DNA of 64,000 nt from Pseudomonas fluorescens (lineage in GTDB: Bacteria > Pseudomonadota > Gammaproteobacteria > Pseudomonadales > Pseudomonadaceae): the NCBI RefSeq assembly GCF_001902145.1, contig NZ_MRST01000017.1, positions 62,001-126,000 on the forward strand. Reading direction: 5' to 3'. Numbering within the stretch: position 1 is the first letter of the stretch; the number at the start of each line of letters is the position of its first letter. Shown one piece after another: positions 44,051 to 53,352 of this stretch. The notes beneath the pieces were generated by a model. That model had not been told where the DNA came from. It did not search any database and worked only from the letters and a program-made list of their open reading frames with translations. A program made the translations under genes and the position numbers.

Positions 44051-45331
44051 ATGAACCAGACTCTGGCAGCCCCGCATGTCTGGGCCGACGGCAAACGCCA
44101 CCTGTGGTGGCTGGGCATCATGCCGCTGGCGACGCCCTTGCTCTCGGGCGCCCTTGCCATCACCACAGGTGTGCAACAACTGTGGTGGGTGGGCGTACTG
44201 GTGATCTTCGGCTTGATCCCGCTGATTGACGGCCTGCTCGGCGAAGACGTCAGCAACCCGCCCGAATCTGCGGTCAGCCACCTTGAATCCCAACGCTACT
44301 ACCGCTGGATCGTCTACACCGGCGTGCTGTTTGTGATTTCCTCGGTGGTCATCACCGGTTGGCTCGCTGCTGGCGGTATCGACTGGATCCTCAACGGCGG
44401 CCTGTTGCACGCCACGGCCACCCTGGAACCCTCGAATTGGCTGACCAAGACCGCCGCGTTCATCACCGACCGCACGCAGTTGCACGGTGAGATCAGTGGG
44501 TTGACGTATGTGGGCATGGCCATGTCCACCGGTGCCGCCACTGGCATTGCCATCAATACCGCCCATGAACTGGGGCACAAGCCCAAACCCCTGGAAGTGT
44601 TCCTGGCCAAGGTCACCCTGGCGCCGACCTTCTACGGCCACTTTTACACCGAACACAACCGTGGCCATCACGTACGGGTCGCCACCCCGGAAGACCCCGC
44701 CAGCTCGCGCCTCGGTGAAAGTTTCTGGGCATTCCTGCCGCGTTCGGTGTGGTTCAGCGCTGTGTCGGCCTGGAACCTGGAGCGCGAACGCCTGCGCAAA
44801 CTCGGCCTGCCGACCCTGCACTGGAAGAACGCCGTACTCAGCGCCTGGATGTACAGCGTGGTGTTGTGGGGCGCGATGATTGCCTGGCTGGGGGCGGCGG
44901 TAATTCCGTTCCTGATTATCCAGGGCATCTACGGGTTCTCGTTGCTGGAAGTGGTGAACTACGTCGAACATTACGGCCTCAAGCGTCAGAAGTTGCCCAA
45001 TGGCCGTTATGAACGCTGCTCACCGCGTCACTCGTGGAACAGTAATCGAATTGTCACCAATATCTTTCTGTTCCAGTTGCAGCGCCACTCCGATCACCAT
45101 GCCAACCCCACGCGTAGTTATCAGTCGCTGCGTCACTTTGATGAATCACCGCAACTTCCGTATGGCTACGCCAGCATGATTGTCTGGGCGTATGTGCCGT
45201 ACTTGTGGCGGCGTCGCATGGACCATCGGGTACTGAATCATTATGCCGGCGATATCAACCTGACCAATCTTCAGCCGTCAAAGCGCTTGAAGTACCTGGA
45301 GAAGTACAGCGGCACTGCCAAGCCATTTTGA
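44051..45331 (+). CDS. alkB: Alkane 1-monooxygenase (membrane di-iron hydroxylase)
   Basis: AlkB hydroxylates medium- to long-chain n-alkanes using a histidine-bound di-iron centre, with electrons from rubredoxin. The 426-aa protein has about six transmembrane helices and all histidine boxes: HELGH (172-176), HNRGHH (202-207), RHSDHH (345-350), and the fourth alkane-hydroxylase motif NYVEHYGL (303-310). The ATG at 44051 is preferred over upstream frames because GGAGG lies 6-7 nt before it. Rubredoxin and rubredoxin reductase are not encoded in the window. Confidence 0.96.
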   Translation: MNQTLAAPHVWADGKRHLWWLGIMPLATPLLSGALAITTGVQQLWWVGVLVIFGLIPLIDGLLGEDVSNPPESAVSHLESQRYYRWIVYTGVLFVISSVVITGWLAAGGIDWILNGGLLHATATLEPSNWLTKTAAFITDRTQLHGEISGLTYVGMAMSTGAATGIAINTAHELGHKPKPLEVFLAKVTLAPTFYGHFYTEHNRGHHVRVATPEDPASSRLGESFWAFLPRSVWFSAVSAWNLERERLRKLGLPTLHWKNAVLSAWMYSVVLWGAMIAWLGAAVIPFLIIQGIYGFSLLEVVNYVEHYGLKRQKLPNGRYERCSPRHSWNSNRIVTNIFLFQLQRHSDHHANPTRSYQSLRHFDESPQLPYGYASMIVWAYVPYLWRRRMDHRVLNHYAGDINLTNLQPSKRLKYLEKYSGTAKPF

Positions 45332-45457
45332 TACGTATCAAGCGGTAAGGGCGTACTCGGGATCTGTGTATCGCGCAGGTTCTGATCGCCCCCGGTAATG
45401 AAATGCAAGAACCTGGTTTGACCCTACAACAATAATTTCAAGGGAAGGACGTACACC

Positions 45458-45952
45458 ATGCAAAGTTCTGCCAAGTTCACCGCCCATATCCTGTTGGCGG
45501 CCATGGGCCTGATTGCTTACCACCAGGCCCAGGCTGCGCGTATCGAACCCGCTGGCAGTGCCTTCACTGCCCAAGGGCCTATCAGCTTTTCCAAAGGCAA
45601 GCTCATCAGTGCCGACTGCACTATCAAGGTGGCTGGCAAGGTTGCAGCCGACGGTTCATCGGTGAATGTCGACAAAGTCGAGTTCGACGGTGGCCTCAAG
45701 TGCAGCCGTGTCGAAGCCATCAACTTGCCCTGGGTATTAATCGCCAAAGATACAAAAAGCGGCTCCATGTCGAAGATCAGCGTGGACGTGCATGCCTTTG
45801 GCCTGGGCGGCAAGTGTGGGCCGTCGACGGCCGACGGAACTTGGGATAACGCCACCGGCAAGTTGGAAGCCGCCGATGTTGCGATTGGCGAAGACTGCAA
45901 GATCAAGACGGTGTCGATCAAGATGCCGCCCAACTTCAAAGTTGTCGAATAA
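45458..45952 (+). CDS. PraB-like exported protein (first copy)
   Basis: This 164-aa exported protein has a signal peptide (FTAHILLAAMGLIAYHQAQA) followed by ARIEPAGSAFTAQGPISF. It shares the plan of the second copy at 46088: a PAG.xFT..G.I start, a single Cys early (ADCTIKVAGKV), LKC midway, and LPW.L. This is the alkane-oxidation-activating protein PraB family, reported to assist early growth on alkanes by an unknown mechanism. Four later cysteines (KCSRV..., GGKCG, EDCK) could form disulfides. The start has AAGGA about 9 nt upstream. Confidence 0.75.
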   Translation: MQSSAKFTAHILLAAMGLIAYHQAQAARIEPAGSAFTAQGPISFSKGKLISADCTIKVAGKVAADGSSVNVDKVEFDGGLKCSRVEAINLPWVLIAKDTKSGSMSKISVDVHAFGLGGKCGPSTADGTWDNATGKLEAADVAIGEDCKIKTVSIKMPPNFKVVE

Positions 45953-46087
45953 CGCGTTCCGACGGATATAGCGGTAAATGCATTGAAATTTGGCTGGAAA
46001 GGGAAGTTCTGCAGTTTCACCGTGACCTCTCGATCATGGCCATTACCCCTGGCGAAAATGAATCGCCATAACATGTGAGGAAAAACA

Positions 46088-46591
46088 ATGAAAAGCTTGA
46101 AAACCCTCGTTTGTGCAACTTCGTTTGCTCTGTGCTTTGGCGCGGCTTCAATGGCCAATGCGGCAACTATTGCGCCTGCCGGTCAGGGATTCACCACTGC
46201 GGGGTCCATCACGGTAACGTCGCCCGCTTCGTTGAACCTGCCGGTGACGTGCAACATCGTATTTACCGGCTCGGTCGCCGCCAACGGGGCGAGTGCCTCG
46301 ATTACCGGCGCGCAGGTCAGCGGTTCCAACGCGCTCTGTGGTGTCCCTCAGTTGCTGGGCCTGCCATGGACATTGAACGTGGCAAGTGGCGGTCCTGATG
46401 CCTTCAACGGTACGGTTTCAGGTGTGAACTTCAAGATTCTCAACAACTGCTCAGCTTCGCCAGTGACCATCAATGTCGGCTTCAAAAACTCCACCAATAC
46501 CCTGACCGTACCCAGCGCCCAAACGGTTGGCTCCTGCAAAATTACCGCTCTGACCGCTACCCCAAGCCCGGCTTTTACTGTCACTCCGTAA
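46088..46591 (+). CDS. praB: Alkane oxidation activator protein PraB
   Basis: This 167-aa exported protein has the signal peptide MKSLKTLVCATSFALCFGAASMANA. The mature part starts ATIAPAGQGFTTAGSITV and contains LPVTCNIVFTGSV, NALCGVPQLLGLPWTL and a final GSCKITAL, matching the PraB family of Pseudomonas. Homologues are reported as extracellular factors that help alkane uptake or oxidation. It follows the paralogue by 135 bases and precedes a fadL-type gene. GAGGAAAAAC precedes the ATG. Confidence 0.83.
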   Translation: MKSLKTLVCATSFALCFGAASMANAATIAPAGQGFTTAGSITVTSPASLNLPVTCNIVFTGSVAANGASASITGAQVSGSNALCGVPQLLGLPWTLNVASGGPDAFNGTVSGVNFKILNNCSASPVTINVGFKNSTNTLTVPSAQTVGSCKITALTATPSPAFTVTP

Positions 46592-46632
46592 GTGACGTGA
46601 AGGGTTGACGTGATGATCACACGTTGAAAACA

Positions 46633-46656
46633 CCAGTGCCTCGCAAGAGGCACTGG
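46633..46656 (+). other. GNRA-capped intercistronic hairpin
   Basis: CCAGTGCCTC-GCAA-GAGGCACTGG is a perfect 10-bp stem with a GCAA tetraloop between praB and the porin gene. No T run follows, so it is more likely a stabilising or processing element than a terminator. Confidence 0.6.
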
Positions 46657-46716
46657 CTGCGGGAACCCAGGTCGGGAAAACCGATCCTGGAGGATAAAAA
46701 CAATAAGGAGTGGAGC

Positions 46717-48126
46717 ATGAATAATAAGAAACAGCAGGCACGCACGTTATTGAGCCTGGCGATTCTCGGCGGCCTGATCACGGCAACGGGACACGCACAC
46801 GCCGGCGGTTTTTCGACGCCGACCTTTGGTGCTCCAGGATGGGGGCGTGCCTTCGGCGGTGGCTCACTGTTCCAGAATGATCCTTCCGCGGCTTACAACA
46901 ACCCGGCCGGCATGGCGTTCATTGATCGCACGATCTCCCAATTTACCGTCGATTACGCTCGTATCAATGTCAAATACAAGGGGACGGCGAAGGATTACGC
47001 AGGCAACGCGCCTGTGGCCGTCGACCCAACGGATTTAAGCTCTACGCCGCGCACCGGTGATGGCGGGCAAGGCGGCTTTACCGCTTGGCTACCCACCGGC
47101 TTCATGGTGATACCGATCAACGACCGTTTTGCGTTCGGGCTCAGTCAAGTGGTGCCAATGGGCGCGCGCACGACCTGGGATGACGACTGGATCGGTCGCG
47201 ACTTCGCCGTCGATACGCGCATTGAAACGGTAGGGGTTACAGGCTCCTTGTCGTTCAAGGTCAATGATGAGTTTTCGGTGGGGGCCGGCGCGATTGTCCA
47301 GCACACCAAAGGCTTTGTAAGCCAGAATCTGGACTTGTACTCCGCAGCGGCGTTGTCACCTGAAATCGGCATACCGTTCCCCTCCGGTGTGGGCTCATCG
47401 CTGATGCGGGTCAAGGTGGATAACACTTCGGTCGGCTGGTTTGCGGGCGTGGTCTGGAAACCCACCGAATTCGATACCCTGGGCTTGAATTATCACGCGA
47501 AGATCAAGAACAAACTGGAAGGCAAGTACAGCATTTATGCTGACGAGGCGAACAAGTCACTTATCGAAGGTGGCCTGCCAGCCCTGGCATACCCGGGTCT
47601 GGACCTCAACGTCAATGGTGCCAAGGCGTCAACGCAACTGGATGTGCCAGCCAACGCTTCCATCGACTGGGTCCACCAGTTCAACGATCGCCTCACGCTG
47701 GGCGCCAGCGTCACCTGGACCCAATGGTCCTCGTTCAAGGCGTTGACATTGAAGTCAGAGGGGACGCAGATCGTGTCGATTCCCTATAACTACAAGGACG
47801 CCTGGATGGTGTCGCTCGGCGGTGACTACAAATTCACCGACGACTTTACCTTCCGTGCTGGTGTCGCAACCGACCAGACGCCCACGCGCAATTCCACCCG
47901 TGACCCACGTATCCCAGACGGTGACCGGATTTTCGCCTCCCTGGGATTTGGCTACAACATTCGCGCTATTCCAGGTTTGAGTATCGACGGTGCCTACTCG
48001 CGGCAATTCGTTGAGAAAGCCAAGCTCAGAACCCACAACCAGGATCGCCTGGGTGGGGCCACGCTCGATGGAAAAGCCGATGCCAAAGGCGAAGTTGTCA
48101 GTCTTTCAGCGACTTACGCGTTCTGA
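46717..48126 (+). CDS. FadL/OmpP1/TodX family outer-membrane transporter
   Basis: This 469-aa outer-membrane beta-barrel imports hydrophobic substrates such as long-chain fatty acids or alkanes. After a signal peptide (AILGGLITATGHAHA) it has the FadL N-terminal hatch start GGFSTPTFGAPGWGRAFGG and the NPAG motif in YNNPAGMAFI. Amphipathic strands continue to the C-terminal SLSATYAF, with the terminal phenylalanine used by the BAM complex. AAGGAG lies about 7 nt upstream of the ATG. Between praB and fadE, it most likely supplies substrate to AlkB or FadD. Confidence 0.9.
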   Translation: MNNKKQQARTLLSLAILGGLITATGHAHAGGFSTPTFGAPGWGRAFGGGSLFQNDPSAAYNNPAGMAFIDRTISQFTVDYARINVKYKGTAKDYAGNAPVAVDPTDLSSTPRTGDGGQGGFTAWLPTGFMVIPINDRFAFGLSQVVPMGARTTWDDDWIGRDFAVDTRIETVGVTGSLSFKVNDEFSVGAGAIVQHTKGFVSQNLDLYSAAALSPEIGIPFPSGVGSSLMRVKVDNTSVGWFAGVVWKPTEFDTLGLNYHAKIKNKLEGKYSIYADEANKSLIEGGLPALAYPGLDLNVNGAKASTQLDVPANASIDWVHQFNDRLTLGASVTWTQWSSFKALTLKSEGTQIVSIPYNYKDAWMVSLGGDYKFTDDFTFRAGVATDQTPTRNSTRDPRIPDGDRIFASLGFGYNIRAIPGLSIDGAYSRQFVEKAKLRTHNQDRLGGATLDGKADAKGEVVSLSATYAF

Positions 48127-48260
48127 TCCAGTGCGAGCGCAAGAAGGGTTGAAGGCTGGAAACGGGGTCGCATAGGCGACCCTGATTGATCCTATCCACT
48201 CATGACGACTGAGGCGGGCCAGTTCAGCCGCTATTTTTTTCGTCTGAACATTAAATAAAA

Positions 48261-48282
48261 ATTTCAAAACAAAATTTGAATT
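48261..48282. promoter_or_regulatory. Operator-like inverted repeat upstream of fadE
   Basis: ATTTCAA (48261-48267), 8 bases and TTGAATT (48276-48282) repeat the arms and spacing seen before alkB, about 94 bases upstream of the fadE start and within a short A+T-rich tract that interrupts the otherwise GC-rich DNA. Confidence 0.5.
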
Positions 48283-48375
48283 TGCGCTTTGAAGTTTGTA
48301 GTGTGGTTTTTAGCCGCAGTTCATTTCGAGCTGCCGACGCGTTTGCCACGCCCTGAATCAAGTAGAGGTATCCCC

Positions 48376-50886
48376 ATGCTTATCTGGTTATTGGTGGGTC
48401 TCGCCGCCGCGATTGCCCTGGCGTATCGACAAGCCGCCGCCACCTTGTGGCTGGGCGCTGGCCTGGTCTGGTTGGCGGCGGGTTATCTGTTCAACGCGGT
48501 GGCCGTGCCGGGCGTTATCCTGGCGGCGGTGCTGGTGGTGCTGCCCGCCTTGGTGCTGGCGATCAAACCCCTGCGCCGCAAACTGTTGACCACCAAGGCT
48601 CTGGGCCTGTTTCGCACGATCATGCCGGCGATGTCCGATACCGAGCGTGCGGCCATCGAGTCCGGCACCGTGTGGTGGGATGCCGAGCTGTTCAGCGGCA
48701 AGCCCGACTGGCAGCGTCTGCTGCAAGCCGCGCCGGCCAGCCTGAGCGCGGAGGAGCAAGCCTTCCTCGACAACGAAGTCGAAACCCTGTGTGACATCGC
48801 CAACGACTGGGAAACCACGCAGGTCTGGCAGGACATGTCCCCCGAGGGCTGGCAGTACACCAAGGATGCCGGGTTCCTCGGCATGATCATTCCCAGGCAG
48901 TACGGCGGCAAAGGCTTCTCCCACTACGCCCATTCCCAAGTGGTGATGAAGCTGTCGACACGCTGCTCGGCGGCAGCCATTTCGGTGATGGTCCCCAACT
49001 CCCTGGGCCCGGCCGAGCTGCTGCTGCATTACGGCACCGACGCTCAGCGCAACTACTACCTGCCGCGCCTGGCACGGGGCGAGGACATTCCGTGTTTCGC
49101 CCTGACCAGCCCGTATGCCGGCTCGGATGCAGGCGCGATCCCCGACCTGGGCATTGTCTGCAAGGGCATGCATGAGGGCGAGGAAGTACTGGGTTTCAAA
49201 GTGACCTGGGACAAGCGCTATATCACTCTCGGCCCGATTGCCACGGTGCTGGGCCTGGCGTTCCGCGCCGAAGACCCGCAGGGTTTGCTTGGCGCACCGG
49301 GTTCCCTGGGCATTACCTGTGCGTTGATCCCCACCTCCCATCCAGGGGTAAACAGCGGCCGGCGTCACTGGCCGTTGAATGCGGTATTCCAGAACGGTCC
49401 TACCACTGGCAAGGATGTGTTCATTCCCTTGGAGTGGGTCATCGGTGGCCGCGAACAAATCGGCAACGGCTGGCGCATGTTGATGGAATGCCTGGCCGCA
49501 GGTCGGGCGATTTCCCTGCCTTCGGCCAACGTCGGCCTGGGTAAAGTGGCGGTGCGCGGTACCACAGCCTATGCGGCGATGCGCAAGCAATTCGGCCTGC
49601 CCATCGGCAAGTTCGAAGGCGTACAGGCGCCCCTGGCGCGTATGGCCGGGCATCTGTATGCCTGTGATGCGGTGCGCAAGGTGTCGGTGGCGTCCCTGGA
49701 CGCTGGCGAGAAACCGTCGGTGATCTCGGCCATCGCCAAGTACCACGTCACAGAGCGGGCGCGCATCATCGTCAACGACGGCATGGACATCGTCGCCGGC
49801 AAAGGCATCTGCATGGGCCCCAATAACTTCCTCGCCCGTGCCTACCAGCAAAGTCCCATCGCCATCACGGTGGAGGGCGCGAACATCATGACCCGCTGCC
49901 TGATCATCTTTGGCCAGGGCTTGATTCGTTGCCATCCCTACGTGTTCCGCGAAATGGAAGCGGCGCACAACCCTGACCGACGCAAGGCCCTGGAAGACTT
50001 CGACAGCGCGATGTTCGGCCATGTGAGTTTTGTCGTGGCCAACACCGTACGCGCAGCGGTGCATGCCCTGACCGGCGGACGCCTGATTTCGGCGCCGGCC
50101 AAGACCGACCCGGCGCTGGCTGCCTACTACCGCCAGGCCAATCGACTGTCGGTGGTGCTGGCGCTGATCTCGGATATTTCCATGGGCGTGTTGGGCGGTG
50201 CCCTCAAGCGCAAGGAAAGTATCACCGGGCGCCTGGGGGATATGCTGTCGCAGCTGTACATCCTGTCTTGCGTGCTCAAGCGCTTCGAGGATGACGGCAG
50301 GCCCCAGGCGGACTTGCCGCTGGTGCACTGGGCGGCCCAGGACGCCTTGTTGCGCGCCCATGAAGCCTTGGCCGAAGTGCTCGACAACTACCCTTCAAAA
50401 CCCGCAGCAGCAGTGGTGCGCACCTTGAGCTTTCCGTTTGGCATCCCGCTGCGCAAACCGTCGGACCGCCTGTTGGCGCAGGTGGCGGAGGTGGTGCAGA
50501 CCCCTGGCGAGACCCGCGACCGTTTGCTGGCCAACTCCTACATCCCCCGTCCGGAAGTCGACAAGCTGGCCTACGGCGAATTGGGTTTCCGTTTGCTGCC
50601 CCAAGTGGAGCTGATCGAGGCGCGGCTCAAGCCCGCCATCAAGCAAGGTCTGCTCGGCCCGCTGCCGATTTCTGCCACGGCCTTCACCGACTGGCGCGTG
50701 AAAGCGCGGGCGCTGGATTTGATCAGCGACGACGAAGACGCCTTGCTGGCGCGCTATGTGGAATACGCCGACCACGGTATCCAGGTGGATGACTTCCCCC
50801 AGGACTTTGGTTTGCTGGAGGCTCTGCAGCAGCGTAAGCAGGCACTCGAGCCGGTGGCCAAACGGCGCAGCGTCCCGGTCAACTAA
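48376..50886 (+). CDS. fadE: Acyl-CoA dehydrogenase FadE
   Basis: FadE carries out the first oxidation of beta-oxidation, forming trans-2-enoyl-CoA with FAD. The 836-aa protein has the FadE plan: N-terminal hydrophobic helices (MLIWLLVGLAAAIALAYRQ and PGVILAAVLVVLPALVLAI) anchor it to the membrane. The acyl-CoA dehydrogenase core runs from FLGMIIPRQYGGKGFSHYAHSQV through CFALTSPYAGSDAGAI to EGANIMTRCLIIFGQGLIR, and a C-terminal DUF1974-type extension follows. AGAGG precedes the ATG. It heads a set of chain-shortening genes that runs to fadD at 56.4 kb. Confidence 0.94.
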   Translation: MLIWLLVGLAAAIALAYRQAAATLWLGAGLVWLAAGYLFNAVAVPGVILAAVLVVLPALVLAIKPLRRKLLTTKALGLFRTIMPAMSDTERAAIESGTVWWDAELFSGKPDWQRLLQAAPASLSAEEQAFLDNEVETLCDIANDWETTQVWQDMSPEGWQYTKDAGFLGMIIPRQYGGKGFSHYAHSQVVMKLSTRCSAAAISVMVPNSLGPAELLLHYGTDAQRNYYLPRLARGEDIPCFALTSPYAGSDAGAIPDLGIVCKGMHEGEEVLGFKVTWDKRYITLGPIATVLGLAFRAEDPQGLLGAPGSLGITCALIPTSHPGVNSGRRHWPLNAVFQNGPTTGKDVFIPLEWVIGGREQIGNGWRMLMECLAAGRAISLPSANVGLGKVAVRGTTAYAAMRKQFGLPIGKFEGVQAPLARMAGHLYACDAVRKVSVASLDAGEKPSVISAIAKYHVTERARIIVNDGMDIVAGKGICMGPNNFLARAYQQSPIAITVEGANIMTRCLIIFGQGLIRCHPYVFREMEAAHNPDRRKALEDFDSAMFGHVSFVVANTVRAAVHALTGGRLISAPAKTDPALAAYYRQANRLSVVLALISDISMGVLGGALKRKESITGRLGDMLSQLYILSCVLKRFEDDGRPQADLPLVHWAAQDALLRAHEALAEVLDNYPSKPAAAVVRTLSFPFGIPLRKPSDRLLAQVAEVVQTPGETRDRLLANSYIPRPEVDKLAYGELGFRLLPQVELIEARLKPAIKQGLLGPLPISATAFTDWRVKARALDLISDDEDALLARYVEYADHGIQVDDFPQDFGLLEALQQRKQALEPVAKRRSVPVN

Positions 50887-50944
50887 GAGAACCCGGTCCA
50901 CAGGTGGGAACTGGCTTGCCTTAAATGCCAGGCAGAAGGCTTTT

Positions 50945-51044
50945 TGTAGGAGCGAGCTTGCTCGCGAAGAACTCACAGGCGCCGCGTTCATTCAGGAAGC
51001 CCGCGTTATCGTTGACGTTTTTCGCGAGCAAGCTCGCTCCTACA
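50945..51044. repeat. REPIN within the fadE-fabG intergenic gap
   Basis: Arms TGTAGGAGCGAGCTTGCTCG and reverse complement enclose a core GCGTTATCGTTGAC, in reverse orientation to the copies at 21308 and 61515. It separates two genes on the same strand and may modulate the operon message. Confidence 0.93.
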
Positions 51045-51114
51045 GAGGGCAATCCAGTTCCCCGCATTTGATCGGGTTTACCAGGCAAGAACTGTGTTGT
51101 GAGTGGAACCCACT

Positions 51115-52458
51115 ATGAGTGACAGCTACCTTTCGTTCGTCAATTCTCCCTGGGGCCGGCGCCTGGCCCAGGCCGTCGGCTTGCCGCAACCCTTGCCCCT
51201 GCAAAGGCATCGCAGCGGCCAGGCCGGCCTGGCTAATCCTGTGATCATCGCCGGGGCAGGGCGCCTGGTGGCCTCGGTGCAGCGCGTGTTCAGCGCCACC
51301 GACACCGTCGCCGCGACCCCGGCGACGCTCAAGGCACCGTCCACGGTCAAGGTGCAAGGCGCGGTGTTCGACGCCAGCGGCGTGACCGGCCTGCAACAGT
51401 TGGATGAGCTCTACCTGTTCTTTCACAGCAATGCCAAGCGCCTCGGCCAGCATGGCCGGGTGGTGGTACTCGGCACGGCACCCGAGCATTGCGACGACTT
51501 GCCCCAGGCCATCGCCCAACGCGCCCTTGAAGGCTTGGTGCGGTCGCTGGCCAAGGAACTGCGCCGCGCGATCACCGTGCAACTGCTGTACGTGGCGCCG
51601 GGCGCGGAAGACGCGCTGGACAGCAGCCTGGGGTTCTTTCTGTCACGCCGTTCCGCCTATGTCTCGGGGCAGGTGGTGCGCCTGGAAAAGCCGGTCGATG
51701 GTCATGCCGCCATCAACTGGGATAAACCCTTTGCCGGCCGGCGTGCCCTGGTCACCGGCGCCTCCCGTGGCATCGGCCTGGCGATCGCCCAGGTGCTGGC
51801 GCGCGACGGTGCCCATGTGGTGTGTGTGGACGTGCCCCAGGCCCAGGAAGCCTTGCAGCAGGCGGCGACCAGCGTGGGCGGTTCGGCATTGCCGCTGGAT
51901 ATCACCGCCGCCGATACCATCGCGCTGTTGCAAACCCACGTCAGCCAATACGGCGCCTTTGATGTGGTGGTGCACAACGCCGGGATCACCCGCGACAAGA
52001 CCATCGCCAAAATGACCGAGGCCGCCTGGCGCAGTGTCCTGGCGGTCAATCTCGAAGCGCCGTGGCAGCTCAGTGAGGCCTTGCTCGACAGTCAGGGTTT
52101 GAACCCCGGCGGGCGCATTGTGTGCGTGTCGTCGATTTCCGGTATCGCCGGCAATCTGGGGCAGAGCAACTACGCCACGTCCAAGGCCGGTGTGATTGGC
52201 CTGGTACAGGGCCTGGCACCGCGTGCGGCAGCCCGGCAGGTCACGGTGAATGCGGTGGCGCCTGGTTTTATCGAAACCCAGATGACCGCGAAGATCCCGC
52301 TGATGATCCGCGAAGCGGGGCGGCGCATGAATTCGTTGTCCCAGGGCGGGCAACCCATCGACGTGGCCGAGACCATTGCCTGGCTGGCGCATCCGGCGTC
52401 GGGCGGCGTCAATGGCCAAGTGGTGCGGGTGTGCGGCCAAAGCCTGTTGGGAGCCTGA
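51115..52458 (+). CDS. Two-domain 3-oxoacyl-(ACP/CoA) reductase, high-molecular-weight FabG type
   Basis: This 447-aa protein is much longer than ordinary FabG. Residues 1-205 form a degenerate Rossmann-like domain with no intact cofactor loop. The C-terminal SDR domain has TGASRGIGLAIA (about 213-224), HNAG, and the active site with YATSK (Tyr353, Lys357). This is the FabG4-like layout known from mycobacteria and some proteobacteria, active on CoA thioesters. Here it could serve as 3-hydroxyacyl-CoA dehydrogenase in a FadB-independent beta-oxidation route. MaoC follows 3 bases later. Confidence 0.87.
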   Translation: MSDSYLSFVNSPWGRRLAQAVGLPQPLPLQRHRSGQAGLANPVIIAGAGRLVASVQRVFSATDTVAATPATLKAPSTVKVQGAVFDASGVTGLQQLDELYLFFHSNAKRLGQHGRVVVLGTAPEHCDDLPQAIAQRALEGLVRSLAKELRRAITVQLLYVAPGAEDALDSSLGFFLSRRSAYVSGQVVRLEKPVDGHAAINWDKPFAGRRALVTGASRGIGLAIAQVLARDGAHVVCVDVPQAQEALQQAATSVGGSALPLDITAADTIALLQTHVSQYGAFDVVVHNAGITRDKTIAKMTEAAWRSVLAVNLEAPWQLSEALLDSQGLNPGGRIVCVSSISGIAGNLGQSNYATSKAGVIGLVQGLAPRAAARQVTVNAVAPGFIETQMTAKIPLMIREAGRRMNSLSQGGQPIDVAETIAWLAHPASGGVNGQVVRVCGQSLLGA

Positions 52459-52461
52459 CCG

Positions 52462-53352
52462 ATGAACTACGTGACGCAGATTATCGACCCACCGCCGTCG
52501 CGCACGCAGTTGGTGCTCGACGGCCTGCGCGCCTTGCGCAAACCCAAGCTCGACGGTGCGCCACCATTGCCCACTGCGCGCCTGGTGCGCAGTGCGGTGG
52601 AGTTTTCGCCGGCCGGTATCGCCGCTTACGCACGGGCGTGTGGCTTTCGTCGCGAGCAGGGCGTGCCACTGTCCTATCCCCATGTGCTGGCGTTCCCCCT
52701 GCACCTCATGCTGCTGACCCGGCCAAGCTTCCCGTACCCGGCCAGTGGCATGGTGCACCTGGCCAATCGCATTCGTCAGCACCAGCGCTTGCACGAGGGC
52801 CAGGCGTTGCGCCTGGAGGTGTATTGCGAGCGCTGGGTGGCCCATCCGAAGGGGCAGGCGTTGAGCATCGCCACCCGTGCCTACAGCCAGGAAACCCTGG
52901 TGTGGGAGAGCGACAGCCTGTATTTGCGCCGTGGCGTCAGCAATCCGGTGGGTGAGCCCTGGAATGACCCTTTGCCGTTGCAGGAAGACGGCCTGTTACG
53001 CACCCAGCGCTGGGTACTGCCCGCCGACCTGGGGCGACGCTTTGCCAAGGTCTCGGGGGATTTCAATCCCATTCACACCTCGGTCATCGGTGCCAGGCTC
53101 TTCGGCTTTCGTCGCGCCATCGCCCATGGCATGTGGACCCTGGGCCGCGCATTGGCAGCGCAACAGCCGCCCGGTGGCCTGGACGAGGCCGAGGCCCATT
53201 GCGACTTCAAATTGCCGATCTTCCTGCCCGGCCAGGTCGCCCTGTGGCGCCACCCGGCGAGCGGGCCACGGCGCGAGTTCGAAGTGCGCAATTTCGCCGG
53301 GGACAAGCCCCATATGCGCGGGCTATTCATTTGGAAAGAGAGCCAGCAATGA
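52462..53352 (+). CDS. MaoC-like dehydratase (double hot-dog hydratase)
   Basis: This 296-aa protein has two hot-dog folds. The C-terminal one carries the hydratase 2 motif SGDFNPIHTSVIGARLFGF with the downstream AIAHGMWTLGRA, which supplies Asp and His for (R)-specific hydration of enoyl-CoA. The N-terminal half is degenerate. In this operon it is the candidate enoyl-CoA hydratase between FadE and the FabG-like reductase. Its stop overlaps the thiolase ATG (ATGA). Confidence 0.87.
   Translation: MNYVTQIIDPPPSRTQLVLDGLRALRKPKLDGAPPLPTARLVRSAVEFSPAGIAAYARACGFRREQGVPLSYPHVLAFPLHLMLLTRPSFPYPASGMVHLANRIRQHQRLHEGQALRLEVYCERWVAHPKGQALSIATRAYSQETLVWESDSLYLRRGVSNPVGEPWNDPLPLQEDGLLRTQRWVLPADLGRRFAKVSGDFNPIHTSVIGARLFGFRRAIAHGMWTLGRALAAQQPPGGLDEAEAHCDFKLPIFLPGQVALWRHPASGPRREFEVRNFAGDKPHMRGLFIWKESQQ

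Noticed and set aside
48261..48282. PsrA or FadR operator before fadE
   Set aside because: The arms ATTTCAA/TTGAATT do not match the CAAAC/GTTTG type half-sites I associate with PsrA, so I left the regulator unnamed.
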